Positions 27,768 to 35,590 of a stretch of 64,000 bases of DNA are shown here, one piece after another (positions within the stretch are counted from its first letter, which is position 1; the number at the start of each line of letters is the position of its first letter). The notes under the pieces are model-generated. The model saw only the letters and a list, made by a program, of their open reading frames with translations. It searched no databases and was not told where the DNA came from. The translations under genes and the position numbers were made by a program. Source of the DNA: Bradyrhizobium sp. dw_78 (GTDB lineage Bacteria; Pseudomonadota; Alphaproteobacteria; Rhizobiales; Xanthobacteraceae); the NCBI RefSeq assembly GCF_018449525.1, contig NZ_JAAVUS010000001.1, positions 62,001-126,000 of the forward strand, in the 5' to 3' direction.

Positions 27768-29273
27768 CTACGCAGATGGCGGTGCCGCGCACATCAATAG
27801 GGCGGGCGTTTCGTCGGCATTGGGGTCACCCGGCGCTGTTGTCCAAGCGGGCTCGACGAGCGTCGCGATTCTGCGGCCCATGCCGTCGATCTGGCATACA
27901 AGGAGATCCTGTTCCTCGATATAGGCCAACGTCCGTCGGGCGCGGCGAAACGAATGCGTGCCGTAAGCGCGGGCGATCGCCGAATCGCTGGGACACGGCA
28001 AGTTCTCCCTGGCGGCGCGAGCGATCAGCAGGAATACGCCTTGCATGTCTTCCGGAAGGATGCCGGCCCGCAGCAGGACTTCCCGCCAGGCGTCGTCTTC
28101 TTCTTCCATATCGCTGGAGAGTCCTGCGCGAGCGCATGTCAGCATGCGTCGGAAGACGCTTAGCGTCGGCGCCGCCGAACCGAGACCCTCGATCCGGCAG
28201 CGGACGACGAACTCCTGATACAGGATGTCCGCGGTTCGGAATCCGGCATCGGGTTCGGCCAGGATGGCGGAGAGAATGCGGTCCAGCCTTAGACGGCGCT
28301 CCGTTCGTTCTTCCGCACTCAGTGGCCTCTCGACAGCTTCGGGAACTGCTTCCTTCGCCATCATGAGCTGGTTCACGATGTCCACCGAAGGTCTGCGCAC
28401 AGGCCGATTGACCTCCGGCGGCGGGGCCGCCAGGATTATGCCGCGCGCGTCCTCGATTTTCGCATCCGGCATCGGCATCAGCCGCGGCGATGCGTTGCGC
28501 GGGTGCGTGTCGGTCGAGCCTATCTGTACGCTTATGGGGCGGCGCGAGAGGGCGGAGCCGAGCGCCATGAATTGTCCCCGCTGCAGATCGCGAAAGGCGT
28601 CCGCTTGCCGGCGCTCCATTCCCAGAAGATCGGCGGCCCTCGCCATGTCGATATCGAGAAACGTCCGGCCCATCAGGAAATTGGCGGCCTCGGCAGCCAC
28701 GTTCTTGGCGAGTTTCGCGAGCCGCTGAGTGGCGATGATGCCTGCAAGCCCGCGCTTGCGGCCCCGGCACATCAGGTTCGTCATCGCGCCGAGCGAGAGC
28801 TTGCGCGCTTCGTCCGAAACCTCTCCGGCTATCGCCGGCGCGAACAACTGAGCCTCGTCAACGACCACCAACATCGGATACCAGTGATCCCGGGAGACCT
28901 CGAACAGGCCCCCGAGAAACGCGGCTGCGCGCCGCATTTGGTTTTCCGCGTCGAGCCCTTCAAGATTCAGGATGGTAGAGACGCGGTGAGCCCGGATCCG
29001 CTCGGCAGCCACCTGCAGAGCGCGCTCGGTGTGTTCTTGCGCGTCGATGACGAGATGACCGAAGCGTTCGGCCAACGTCACGAAGTCGCCCTCGGGATCG
29101 ATGACCGTCTGCTGGACCCAGGGCACGCTCTGCTCGAGAAGTCGGCGTAGCAGGTGAGACTTGCCGGAGCCGGAATTGCCTTGAACCAGAAGGCGCGTCG
29201 CGAGAAGTTCCTCTAAGTCCAAAACTGCGGGATCTCCCGTTACGGTCCGCCCAATCTCGATCGCAACGGTCAT
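27768..29273 (-). CDS. HerA/FtsK-like ATPase (DUF87), stand-alone
   Basis: 501 residues. N-terminal P-loop domain: Walker A GNSGSGKS (residues 32-39), Walker B MLVVVDEAQLF, and GAMTNLMCRGRKRGLAGIIATQR, which carries the sensor and an arginine-finger-type region. The second half is helical, with FRRMLTCARAGLSS and SDSAIARAYGTHSFRRARRTLAYIEEQ, a winged-helix-like segment. HerA ATPases are hexameric DNA translocases. Here there is no NurA or Sir2 neighbour. It ends about 340 bp from a tRNA-Val integration scar, so it may be part of an older accessory segment. Confidence 0.82.
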   Translation of the reverse strand: MTVAIEIGRTVTGDPAVLDLEELLATRLLVQGNSGSGKSHLLRRLLEQSVPWVQQTVIDPEGDFVTLAERFGHLVIDAQEHTERALQVAAERIRAHRVSTILNLEGLDAENQMRRAAAFLGGLFEVSRDHWYPMLVVVDEAQLFAPAIAGEVSDEARKLSLGAMTNLMCRGRKRGLAGIIATQRLAKLAKNVAAEAANFLMGRTFLDIDMARAADLLGMERRQADAFRDLQRGQFMALGSALSRRPISVQIGSTDTHPRNASPRLMPMPDAKIEDARGIILAAPPPEVNRPVRRPSVDIVNQLMMAKEAVPEAVERPLSAEERTERRLRLDRILSAILAEPDAGFRTADILYQEFVVRCRIEGLGSAAPTLSVFRRMLTCARAGLSSDMEEEDDAWREVLLRAGILPEDMQGVFLLIARAARENLPCPSDSAIARAYGTHSFRRARRTLAYIEEQDLLVCQIDGMGRRIATLVEPAWTTAPGDPNADETPALLMCAAPPSA

Positions 29274-29615
29274 TACCGACTCAAATTTTATTCCAGGAAG
29301 ATGCGTCTAACAATTCAAGTATGTCCGGTCGAGCGGCTCGGTCACCGCGACATGTGGAATGTGGATACTTCCTGAACGCATTGCCGTGGCGACGTCCTCG
29401 ATTTCGTTCCAGCTCTGGAAAGAGGAGCGCCGACCAGGTGCAGCCCGTTTGGCGGGGAAGCGGCGTCACTTTGTGGATGGTCAAGTCGGAGCGTTGCGGT
29501 GGCAGAGCGATTTTCGTCAACCGTGCCAAATCCGAGGTGCCCCTCTTTTGCCCCGGCTCTTTTGGGGAACATTCCGAGGGAATTAGTCCGCTAATTCATT
29601 GGATATAAAAGTCTA
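29274..29615. other. Gene-free stretch upstream of the HerA-like gene
   Basis: No recognisable protein. A minus-strand frame of 82 codons (29281-29529) ends 7 bp before the ATPase start but lacks a family match, so it is not called as a gene. The stretch probably contains the ATPase promoter and the outer flank of the insertion repeat. Confidence 0.4.
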
Positions 29616-29663
29616 ATGGTGGGCGCACAAGGGATCGAACCTTGGACCTCTCCCGTGTGAAGG
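29616..29663 (-). repeat. Left attachment repeat, 3' fragment of tRNA-Val
   Basis: 48 bases identical to 30653-30700. It covers the anticodon arm 3' side, variable loop, T arm, 3' acceptor strand and CCA, but beyond 29663 no D arm or 5' acceptor follows. It therefore cannot make a tRNA. Confidence 0.9.
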
Positions 29664-29754
29664 CTTGGCGTAGCTTGGTCTATGCTATTGAACTACTAGG
29701 AGCATGATCACAAGCGCACGCGGCGGCCGAGCGTTAGTTGCTAACATCCCACCC

Positions 29755-30153
29755 TCACGCGTACTGACCTGAGGGTCTCCGAGAACCAGCCCAAGCATAA
29801 AGGCTTGCCGCTATACCAAGCTTGATTGCAGTGGTACCGAGGAACGCCAGCTCAAACCACAATTTATCTGCATTTGCGTCAGCAAGTATTTTTGTAAGAG
29901 CTAGCGAAAAAACGGCCGGAACAGTCATGAACACTATGAATGCGATAACTACACGCAGCCATCGATAGGCAAAAGGCCGGAAAATGAACGCTGCAAACAC
30001 AACAAATGCAAACCAAGACGCGGTACTTATATAGAGGGTTGGCTGATAAAGCTCAGTCCGATTTTCGTATTTGAGCAGCAAGAACATAACGAAATAGGCA
30101 ATCTCCAATACCCCGAAGATTATTGCTGCAACGAAGTTCGGTTCTGCGCGCAC
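29755..30153 (-). CDS. Four-helix membrane protein of unknown function, inside the tRNA insert
   Basis: 132 residues from GTG 30153, which is preceded by a near-perfect AAAGGAGG six bases upstream; that start is preferred over the longer frame from 30249. Four hydrophobic helices (VAAIIFGVLEIAYFVMFLLL, LYISTASWFAFVVFAAFIF, VVIAFIVFMTVPAVFSLAL, and FLGTTAIKLGIAASLYAW). It is the only gene between the 48-bp repeats and is AT-rich with a codon mix unlike its neighbours, consistent with transfer. Confidence 0.7.
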   Translation of the reverse strand: MRAEPNFVAAIIFGVLEIAYFVMFLLLKYENRTELYQPTLYISTASWFAFVVFAAFIFRPFAYRWLRVVIAFIVFMTVPAVFSLALTKILADANADKLWFELAFLGTTAIKLGIAASLYAWAGSRRPSGQYA

Positions 30154-30621
30154 AAATTCCTCCTTTCCCGCGAATGGCCCAAATCCATTCGTATCACTTG
30201 TCAAAGATTCGATACGCCGTCCGTGATTTATACAGCGACGTTCCCCCATTTCAATATGCTACCTTGGATTGTAGCGTTGTAAAAATTCCGCTTTACAAAG
30301 CGGAGCATGGCAGAGTGTCCGGAAGTGCCATCGCGACACAGTGCATCGTCGCGCGATGTTGGCGGCTAACGGTGCAAAGCGGACGTGGTATCGCTATCAA
30401 AATTATGGGTACACTGTTCAGGGCCTCTCTCCCTATATATGGAGGGGTGCCAACAAGCTTTCAGACACAGCGCGTTTCAAAAAGGCTATGATTGACAGCA
30501 TCAAAACGCAAACGTGTGCCGATTGCTGAGTTGGAGAGACGTTTCACTGGGCCAATTTTGGGCCAATTGTGCGTGATTTTTTGCTCTAAGGCGTGTCGAA
30601 ACGCATATTGGAACTAGGGCA
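30154..30621. other. Gene-free part of the tRNA insert
   Basis: No supported gene. A 62-codon plus-strand frame (30341-30529) has no ribosome site or family features. GGGCCAATT occurs twice (30549-30557 and 30560-30568), a possible remnant of integrase arm-binding sites. Confidence 0.4.
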
Positions 30622-30652
30622 GAAAATAAAAAACCCTTAAAACAAGGGGTTT
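30622..30652 (-). terminator. Rho-independent terminator of tRNA-Val
   Basis: On the minus strand, AAACCCCTT and AAGGGTTT pair (one bulge) around GTTTT, followed by a run of T's through 30622. It begins one base after the tRNA 3' end, on the insert side of the attachment repeat, so the insert appears to supply the terminator. The other flank (left of 29616) has no such hairpin. Confidence 0.75.
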
Positions 30653-30700
30653 ATGGTGGGCGCACAAGGGATCGAACCTTGGACCTCTCCCGTGTGAAGG
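30653..30700 (-). repeat. Right attachment repeat, within intact tRNA-Val
   Basis: Exact copy of 29616-29663 lying in the 3' half of the functional tRNA gene. The repeat ends in the anticodon loop region, a common crossover position for tyrosine integrases. Confidence 0.9.
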
Positions 30701-30728
30701 GAACGCTCTCCCGCTGAGCTATGCGCCC
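30654..30728 (-). tRNA. tRNA-Val (anticodon CAC)
   Basis: 75 nt including encoded CCA. Acceptor GGGCGCA / TGCGCCC (7 bp), D arm GCTC-AGCGGGA-GAGC, anticodon stem TTCCC / GGGAG with loop TTCACAC giving anticodon CAC, T arm CAAGG-TTCGATC-CCTTG. It reads GTG codons. Its 3' half was the target of the neighbouring insertion. Confidence 0.98.
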
Positions 30729-30872
30729 GGGAATTTCGTGCAACCGTCAAACGCCGCCAAGCATCTTCGACGGAATAATGCACGCCGTCAATTGCGGCGA
30801 TTTACGAAGGGCAAGGCCTAAGTGTCAAGTCAAACCGGTCAAGCCAAACCCGTCAGACCATGTACGAAAGGT

Positions 30873-32147
30873 TCACGCCTCCGGCTGGCGGGCGCGGGAG
30901 GCGTGGGATTGCAGCGCCCGGATGCGCTCGGCCAGGGTGCCGCCCTCGGGAATAACGCCATTGGCGGTGCCTTTGCCGGTTTTGGCCGTCTTCGCGGCCA
31001 CCGCCGTCTCGCCGGCCAGCATGGCTTCGATCGCCGAATCCGGCCCTTCCAGCGTCATCGCCAGCTTGGCGACTTCGGCGGCGATGTCGTTGATGCGCTC
31101 GCGCAGCAGCGCGTTTTCCATGCGCTCGGTGGCCCAGGAGCTTTCGGCCTGTTGCTGGATCGCGTTGATGTCGCGCTGCAGTTTGGAACGCTCGTCGCGC
31201 GCGAGGCGAAGCTGTTCCTCAAGCTCGGTCTTTTCGCCGCGCAGCTTCTCGATCGCCGGCGCCTTGCCGGCATTGGTCGCTGCGATCTCGTTGCGCAATT
31301 CCTTGATCGTGCGTTCGGCGGCCGTGTTCGACTGGCGCAACTGATTGCTCTCGTAATCGCGCTCGGCGAGCAGCTTGCCCTGGGTGGCAAGGCGGGTTTC
31401 CAGATCGGTGACGCGGTTGCCGAGCATTTCGGCTTCCTTGACCTGGACGATCAGCTGGCGATCGAGATCGGTGACGCGCTGGCTCAGGTTCTCGACCCGG
31501 CCGCGCGCTTCGGCAAGATCGCGCGTCGCGTTCTCGGACGCGCCGCGCTCCTGCGCGAGCCGAGCCTGGGTTTCGGCAAAGTCCTTCTCGGCGTCGCCGA
31601 CCCGGTTCTTGAGCGCATCGATCTGGGCGCGCACCGCGACCAGTTCGACCTGGCGGCTGTCCGCGGTGATGGAACGGTCGGACAACGCGGCGCCGATCTT
31701 GGCCAGTTCGCTTTGCTTGTCGGCCAGCGCCTGCCCGGCGACACGCAAGGCTTCGGTCTTGGCGGCAAACTCCTCTTCGGTCGCCCGCAGCTGTTCCTTG
31801 AATGCCTTCTCGCGCGCCTCGAGCGCAAAGATCGTGGCGTTCTTTTCGCCAAGCTCGAGCTTCATGCGATTGATCGCGTCGGTTTTCTTGCCGAGTTCGG
31901 CAAGCTGGCTGGTGGTCTTGTTCCTGAGCTGGTCGACGTTCATCTCGAGCCGCCGCGCCGACATCGCGAATTCGGCGCGCAGCTGATCCTTGTCGGCCTG
32001 GATTTCCGCCATCGACAGCGGCGTCGCCGCCTCGATGCGCCGCGTCGTCAGCCGCACTGCTCGGTTGTGAACCAGCGGGATGATCATCAACCCGCACAGC
32101 ATCGAGATCAGAAAACCGATCGCCAGATACATGATCGGTTCGACCAT
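30873..32147 (-). CDS. Membrane-anchored long coiled-coil protein
   Basis: 424 residues. One N-terminal helix (MYLAIGFLISMLCGLMIIPLV) anchors it; residues about 50-390 are an almost unbroken coiled coil rich in Glu, Lys, Arg, Ala and Leu heptads (for example LEMNVDQLRNKTTSQLAELG). The C-terminal tail is less charged (KTGKGTANGVIPEGGTLAERI). No enzyme motif is seen. It is likely a cytoplasm-facing structural or scaffold protein; similar genes are common in Bradyrhizobium-group genomes without known role. Confidence 0.8.
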   Translation of the reverse strand: MVEPIMYLAIGFLISMLCGLMIIPLVHNRAVRLTTRRIEAATPLSMAEIQADKDQLRAEFAMSARRLEMNVDQLRNKTTSQLAELGKKTDAINRMKLELGEKNATIFALEAREKAFKEQLRATEEEFAAKTEALRVAGQALADKQSELAKIGAALSDRSITADSRQVELVAVRAQIDALKNRVGDAEKDFAETQARLAQERGASENATRDLAEARGRVENLSQRVTDLDRQLIVQVKEAEMLGNRVTDLETRLATQGKLLAERDYESNQLRQSNTAAERTIKELRNEIAATNAGKAPAIEKLRGEKTELEEQLRLARDERSKLQRDINAIQQQAESSWATERMENALLRERINDIAAEVAKLAMTLEGPDSAIEAMLAGETAVAAKTAKTGKGTANGVIPEGGTLAERIRALQSHASRARQPEA

Positions 32148-32343
32148 GGACCAAACTCCCTGCTACGCGCGGCAACTCGGCGAGAAACCTTGGATTCCCG
32201 CGTCGGAAACCCTTCGTTAATCACAATGCCACGGAGAGCAGGGTGAACGCCAGCCCAATGCCGGGTTAACGTGAATCTGCCGCCAGGACATCCTTAACTT
32301 CGGGATTCATCCCCGGCTTCAGGATTCAGAAGGCGCGAAGGGT

Positions 32344-32958
32344 TCAGAACGGGTTCCAGGTCGCGCGCGGCGTATATTTCAGATAGCCGATATTGGCGCC
32401 CAGCCGCAGGCCGATGCCGGAGCGGATCGGCACCAGCACGATGTTGTTGGCGGTCAGCGCCGTCATCCCGAAGCCGCCGACGATATAGGCGGAGCCGTCG
32501 ATGCCGGCAAAGCGCTGGTAGATCGCATTGGTGGAAGGAAGATTATAAACCAGCGTCATGGTGCGGGCGCCGTCGCCGCCCCAGTCGAAGCCGACCGAGG
32601 GCCCTTGCCAGTAGACGTGCAGATCGCCGGCGTTCTTGGTGTAGAGCGTGCCTTCGCCATAGCGCAGCCCGGCGACGAAGGCGCCGCTGCCTTCTTCACC
32701 CAGAACATAGCCGTTCGGCAGGCCCCACTGGCTCACCGCCCGTTCGATGACCGCGGCAAGCCCGCGCGACACGTTGCCGAAAAAACGATGACCGGCATTG
32801 ACCAGTTCGTCCGGGCCGTAGGTGTTCGCTCCCGCCGCCTGGCGTGGCGGGGGAGGCGGAGGTGGTTCCGCCGGCTCCTGCTGTTGCGCGAAAACAGGTA
32901 CGGACCAGCACACCAGGGCGGCGACTGCAGCCGCGGCAAGGCGAGAGGCGAAAGTCAT
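32344..32958 (-). CDS. Envelope integrity protein EipA family (DUF1134)
   Basis: 204 residues. Signal peptide (LAAAAVAALVCWSVPVFA), then a proline-rich linker (PAEPPPPPPPRQ) and the conserved domain NTYGPDELVNAGHRFFGNVSRGLA ... GEGTLYTKNAGDLHVYWQGPSVGFDWGGDGARTM. Its Brucella relative EipA is a periplasmic protein needed for envelope integrity. Stand-alone gene. Confidence 0.9.
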   Translation of the reverse strand: MTFASRLAAAAVAALVCWSVPVFAQQQEPAEPPPPPPPRQAAGANTYGPDELVNAGHRFFGNVSRGLAAVIERAVSQWGLPNGYVLGEEGSGAFVAGLRYGEGTLYTKNAGDLHVYWQGPSVGFDWGGDGARTMTLVYNLPSTNAIYQRFAGIDGSAYIVGGFGMTALTANNIVLVPIRSGIGLRLGANIGYLKYTPRATWNPF

Positions 32959-33069
32959 GAAAGAACCCCTGGTATCGAAATCATGGCCGCCGACCTTAAC
33001 CCGACGCCAACAAACACGGCTTTAGGTTGCGTCCACTGTCCCCCGACTCGAATGTTATCGGCATCAACT

Positions 33070-33576
33070 ATGACGGCACCACGGCAGGAAGGAAACGGCA
33101 GGCGCCCCGGAATCGCCTTGATCGCATTATTCGCAGGGCTAGGCATGTTGTCCGGCTTGCCGCGCGCGGTCCATGCCGCGACCACTGAACGGGTGGTCGC
33201 GAATCGTTTCTCCGGCCTTGCCATCGAGGGCTTCGACCCCGTGGCTTATTTTGCCGATGCCAAAGCCGAAATCGGCCGGGAAGAGTTCGAGGCCTCGGAG
33301 GCCGGCGTGGTCTGGCGTTTTTGCAATGAAGGCAATCGCGCCGCCTTTGTCGCCCATCCCGATATTTACGGGCCCCAGTTCGGCGGATACGACCCGGTCG
33401 ACGTCGCTCGCGGCGTCGCGGTGGCCGGCAATCCGAACTTCTGGCTGGTCACGGGACAACGGCTTTATCTGTTCAGCCGCGAGCAGGCCCGTGACGCCTT
33501 TGCCGCGGATTCCGCACGCATTCTGCGGATCGCGAAGCTGCGCTGGCCGAGACTCAGGCAGACCCTGGGGCGGTAG
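33070..33576 (+). CDS. Exported YHS-domain protein
   Basis: 168 residues from ATG 33070 (33052 possible). Signal peptide (GIALIALFAGLGMLSGLPRAVHA) followed by a YHS-like domain: GFDPVAYFADAKAEIG, VVWRFCNEGNRAAFVAHPDIYGPQFGGYDP. YHS domains bind metals or sit beside metal-handling proteins. Its 3' end overlaps the convergent cysQ stop by 23 bp. Confidence 0.85.
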   Translation: MTAPRQEGNGRRPGIALIALFAGLGMLSGLPRAVHAATTERVVANRFSGLAIEGFDPVAYFADAKAEIGREEFEASEAGVVWRFCNEGNRAAFVAHPDIYGPQFGGYDPVDVARGVAVAGNPNFWLVTGQRLYLFSREQARDAFAADSARILRIAKLRWPRLRQTLGR

Positions 33577-34429
33577 GCGTGATTCGCCCTGCTGCCGCCG
33601 GATCGCCCCAGGCGATGAATTCCGGCACGATGAAATCCTTGCGGCCCTCGCCGTAGCGCAATTCCGCGCCGCGCGAATCAGTGATCTTGCCGCCCGCCGC
33701 GGTGACGATGGCGTGGCCGGCCGCGATATCCCATTCGCAGGTCGGAGCGAGCCGCGGATAGATATCGGCGGCGCCTTCCGCCAGGCGGCCGAATTTGACC
33801 GCCGAGCCGAGCTTGAGCCGAGTGGCGCCCGGCCGGGCCGCGATGAAAGCCTCGGTGGAGGCATCTCCATGCGAGCGGCTGACGGCTGCGATCCAGGGCG
33901 CGCCCGGCGCCGGCACGGGGCGGGTGTGAATCGGCTCGGGCTGCCCCGGTGAGGCATCGGCTGTCGCTAGCCGTTCGGCGCCTTGTCCCACCAGCCCGCG
34001 CCATATCCATCCAAGTGCCGGCGCGCCGATGATGCCGAGCAGCGGCGTGCCGTTGGTGACCAGCGCCAGGTTGACCGTGAACTCGTCGCGGCCGGCGACG
34101 TATTCCTTGGTGCCGTCGAGCGGGTCGATCAGGAAGAAACTGCCGTGATAAGGCGGTTTGGCCAGATGAACCCGCTCCTCGGAGACCGCCGGAATCGCAG
34201 GGGCGAGCCGGGCCAGGCCTTCGCCGATGATGCGGTCGGCGGCGAGATCCGCTTCCGTCACCGGAGAACCGTCCGGCTTGCCGTCGATTTTCATGGCAAG
34301 GCGGTTGACCGCGAGAATGGCCGCGCCGGCCCGGATCACCAGATCGGTCAGCGGCTGCATCAGCAGGGCCGCGGTATCGCGGCCGATCTCGGATCCGGAC
34401 AAAGGGGCCTCGTTCATCGGTGGATTCAT
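33554..34429 (-). CDS. cysQ: 3'(2'),5'-bisphosphate nucleotidase CysQ
   Basis: 291 residues. Inositol-monophosphatase fold with metal ligands in AVSEER, the signature LIDPLDGTKEY and WDIAAGHAIVTAAGG. It hydrolyses 3'-phosphoadenosine 5'-phosphate to AMP, recycling the by-product of sulfate assimilation. An in-frame ATG at 34417 is an alternative start. No sulfate genes are adjacent. Confidence 0.93.
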   Translation of the reverse strand: MNPPMNEAPLSGSEIGRDTAALLMQPLTDLVIRAGAAILAVNRLAMKIDGKPDGSPVTEADLAADRIIGEGLARLAPAIPAVSEERVHLAKPPYHGSFFLIDPLDGTKEYVAGRDEFTVNLALVTNGTPLLGIIGAPALGWIWRGLVGQGAERLATADASPGQPEPIHTRPVPAPGAPWIAAVSRSHGDASTEAFIAARPGATRLKLGSAVKFGRLAEGAADIYPRLAPTCEWDIAAGHAIVTAAGGKITDSRGAELRYGEGRKDFIVPEFIAWGDPAAAGRITPTAPGSA

Positions 34430-34643
34430 CGGGTGGATTCTCGGGCGAACCTCACCGGCGGACAGTCATACCTATATGTTTTTCCCTGCGACAGAGCCGC
34501 TTCAATCGTGCCTGTTGACGAAAAGGAACCATAGGGGTGGGGTTGCTCCGTGTTGGCGCCGCACGCGTCCCCAGTGTATCAAGCCTGCTGACAGGCGTGA
34601 TTCGGCTTGGCCCGCGCCGTGCAGATATCCAGGAACACCTCTT

Positions 34644-35291
34644 ATGTCTGGCACTTCGTCTCCCAATCCTGCCCCTGACGCCCTCGAACTTGCGGCGCTG
34701 CTGTGTTCGCGGGTTTGCCACGACCTCATCAGCCCGGTCGGCGCCATCGTCAACGGGCTGGAGGTCCTCGACGACAATCCCAAGCCGGAGGATCGCGAGT
34801 TTGCCCTCGATCTGATCCGCAAGAGCGCCAAGACCGCGTCGGCGCGTCTGCAGTTCTGCCGCCTGGCATTCGGGGCGGCGGGCTCGGCCGGCGCGCAGAT
34901 CGACCTCGGCGACGCGCAGAACATGGCGCGGGGGCATCTGGAGGACGCCAAGACCAAGATCACCTGGAGCCTGCCGCGCCTGCTGCTGCCGAAAAACCGG
35001 GTCAAGCTGCTGTTGAACATGATGGTGATCGCGCAGCAGACCATTCCGCGCGGCGGCGTGATCGCGGTCGACCCGATCGGCGAAGGCGAGGTCATGGGAT
35101 TCCGTGTCGCCGCCAGCGGACTGAACGCGCGCATGCCGCAAAATATCGCCGATCTCCTGAGTTCGAGTCAGAGCGCGGGCGTCGATGCCCATGCGGTGCA
35201 GCCTTATTATACGCGGCTCCTCGCCGAAGCCTGCGGCCTGAAGGTGGTGCTGGCGCCCGAGGGCGATTCGATCGTCGCAACCGCTTCGTGA
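34644..35291 (+). CDS. chpT: Histidine phosphotransferase ChpT
   Basis: 215 residues from ATG 34644. N-terminal dimerisation/phosphotransfer helix with His26 in CSRVCHDLISPVGAI, then a degenerate histidine-kinase ATPase-like domain without nucleotide motifs. In alphaproteobacteria ChpT carries phosphate from CckA to CtrA and CpdR. It opens the chemotaxis cluster here, and its target CtrA is encoded 7 kb downstream. Confidence 0.93.
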   Translation: MSGTSSPNPAPDALELAALLCSRVCHDLISPVGAIVNGLEVLDDNPKPEDREFALDLIRKSAKTASARLQFCRLAFGAAGSAGAQIDLGDAQNMARGHLEDAKTKITWSLPRLLLPKNRVKLLLNMMVIAQQTIPRGGVIAVDPIGEGEVMGFRVAASGLNARMPQNIADLLSSSQSAGVDAHAVQPYYTRLLAEACGLKVVLAPEGDSIVATAS

Positions 35292-35298
35292 AAAGCGC

Positions 35299-35392
35299 AT
35301 AGCGTTTTCGAGCGGAGCGGATAGCAGTTCGCGTCAGGAAAACGTGTCAAAGCAATGAAGAGAAAGCCTCGGTTCTGATTCCATCAGAACCG
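35299..35392 (+). repeat. Dispersed intergenic repeat, copy 2, with attached palindrome
   Basis: 35299-35352 matches the family with GCGTTTTCGAGCGGAGCGG and GGAAAACGTGTCA. It is followed directly by CGGTTCTGAT (35370-35379) and ATCAGAACCG (35383-35392), the same palindrome as at 22591-22617. The two elements are therefore sometimes joined. Confidence 0.75.
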
Positions 35393-35419
35393 AAAGGGCG
35401 CTCTACACGGCCGGTATGG

Positions 35420-35435
35420 TTAACCGGAGGTTTAC
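35420..35435. promoter_or_regulatory. Candidate CtrA box upstream of cheA
   Basis: TTAA-CCGGAGG-TTTAC fits the CtrA consensus TTAA-N7-TTAAC with one mismatch. It lies about 155 bp before the cheA start. A short motif like this can occur by chance, but the location in a ctrA-linked motility cluster supports it. Confidence 0.5.
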
Positions 35436-35590
35436 AAATCGCGGCCGGATCGCGTGCGGCGCTCTTATCTCTTTGTTGAGAGCGTTCTTTTCCGGTTACT
35501 CAACTAATATTAAACGCTTTGCATAGAAGCTGACCAAACTCCGAAAGGCGTGTCGATGTGGCGCGTCCCGTGTGTTCTAGGGTCGGTTTC

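Larger units (their letters stand above)
29616..30652. mobile_element. 1,037-bp insert at the 3' end of tRNA-Val, flanked by 48-bp direct repeats
   Basis: The last 47 bases of tRNA-Val (with one flanking A) at 30653-30700 are exactly repeated at 29616-29663, after which the sequence diverges. This is the standard footprint of site-specific integration into a tRNA 3' end: the intact gene on one side, a 3' fragment on the other. The insert is AT-rich and holds one membrane-protein gene and no integrase, so it is a decayed remnant or a small element moved in trans. Confidence 0.85.

Noticed and set aside
29617..29700. Second tRNA-Val gene
   Set aside because: Only the 3' 47 bases match. No D arm or 5' acceptor strand can be formed beyond 29663.
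30341..30529. 62-codon gene in the tRNA insert
   Set aside because: No ribosome site and no recognisable protein features.
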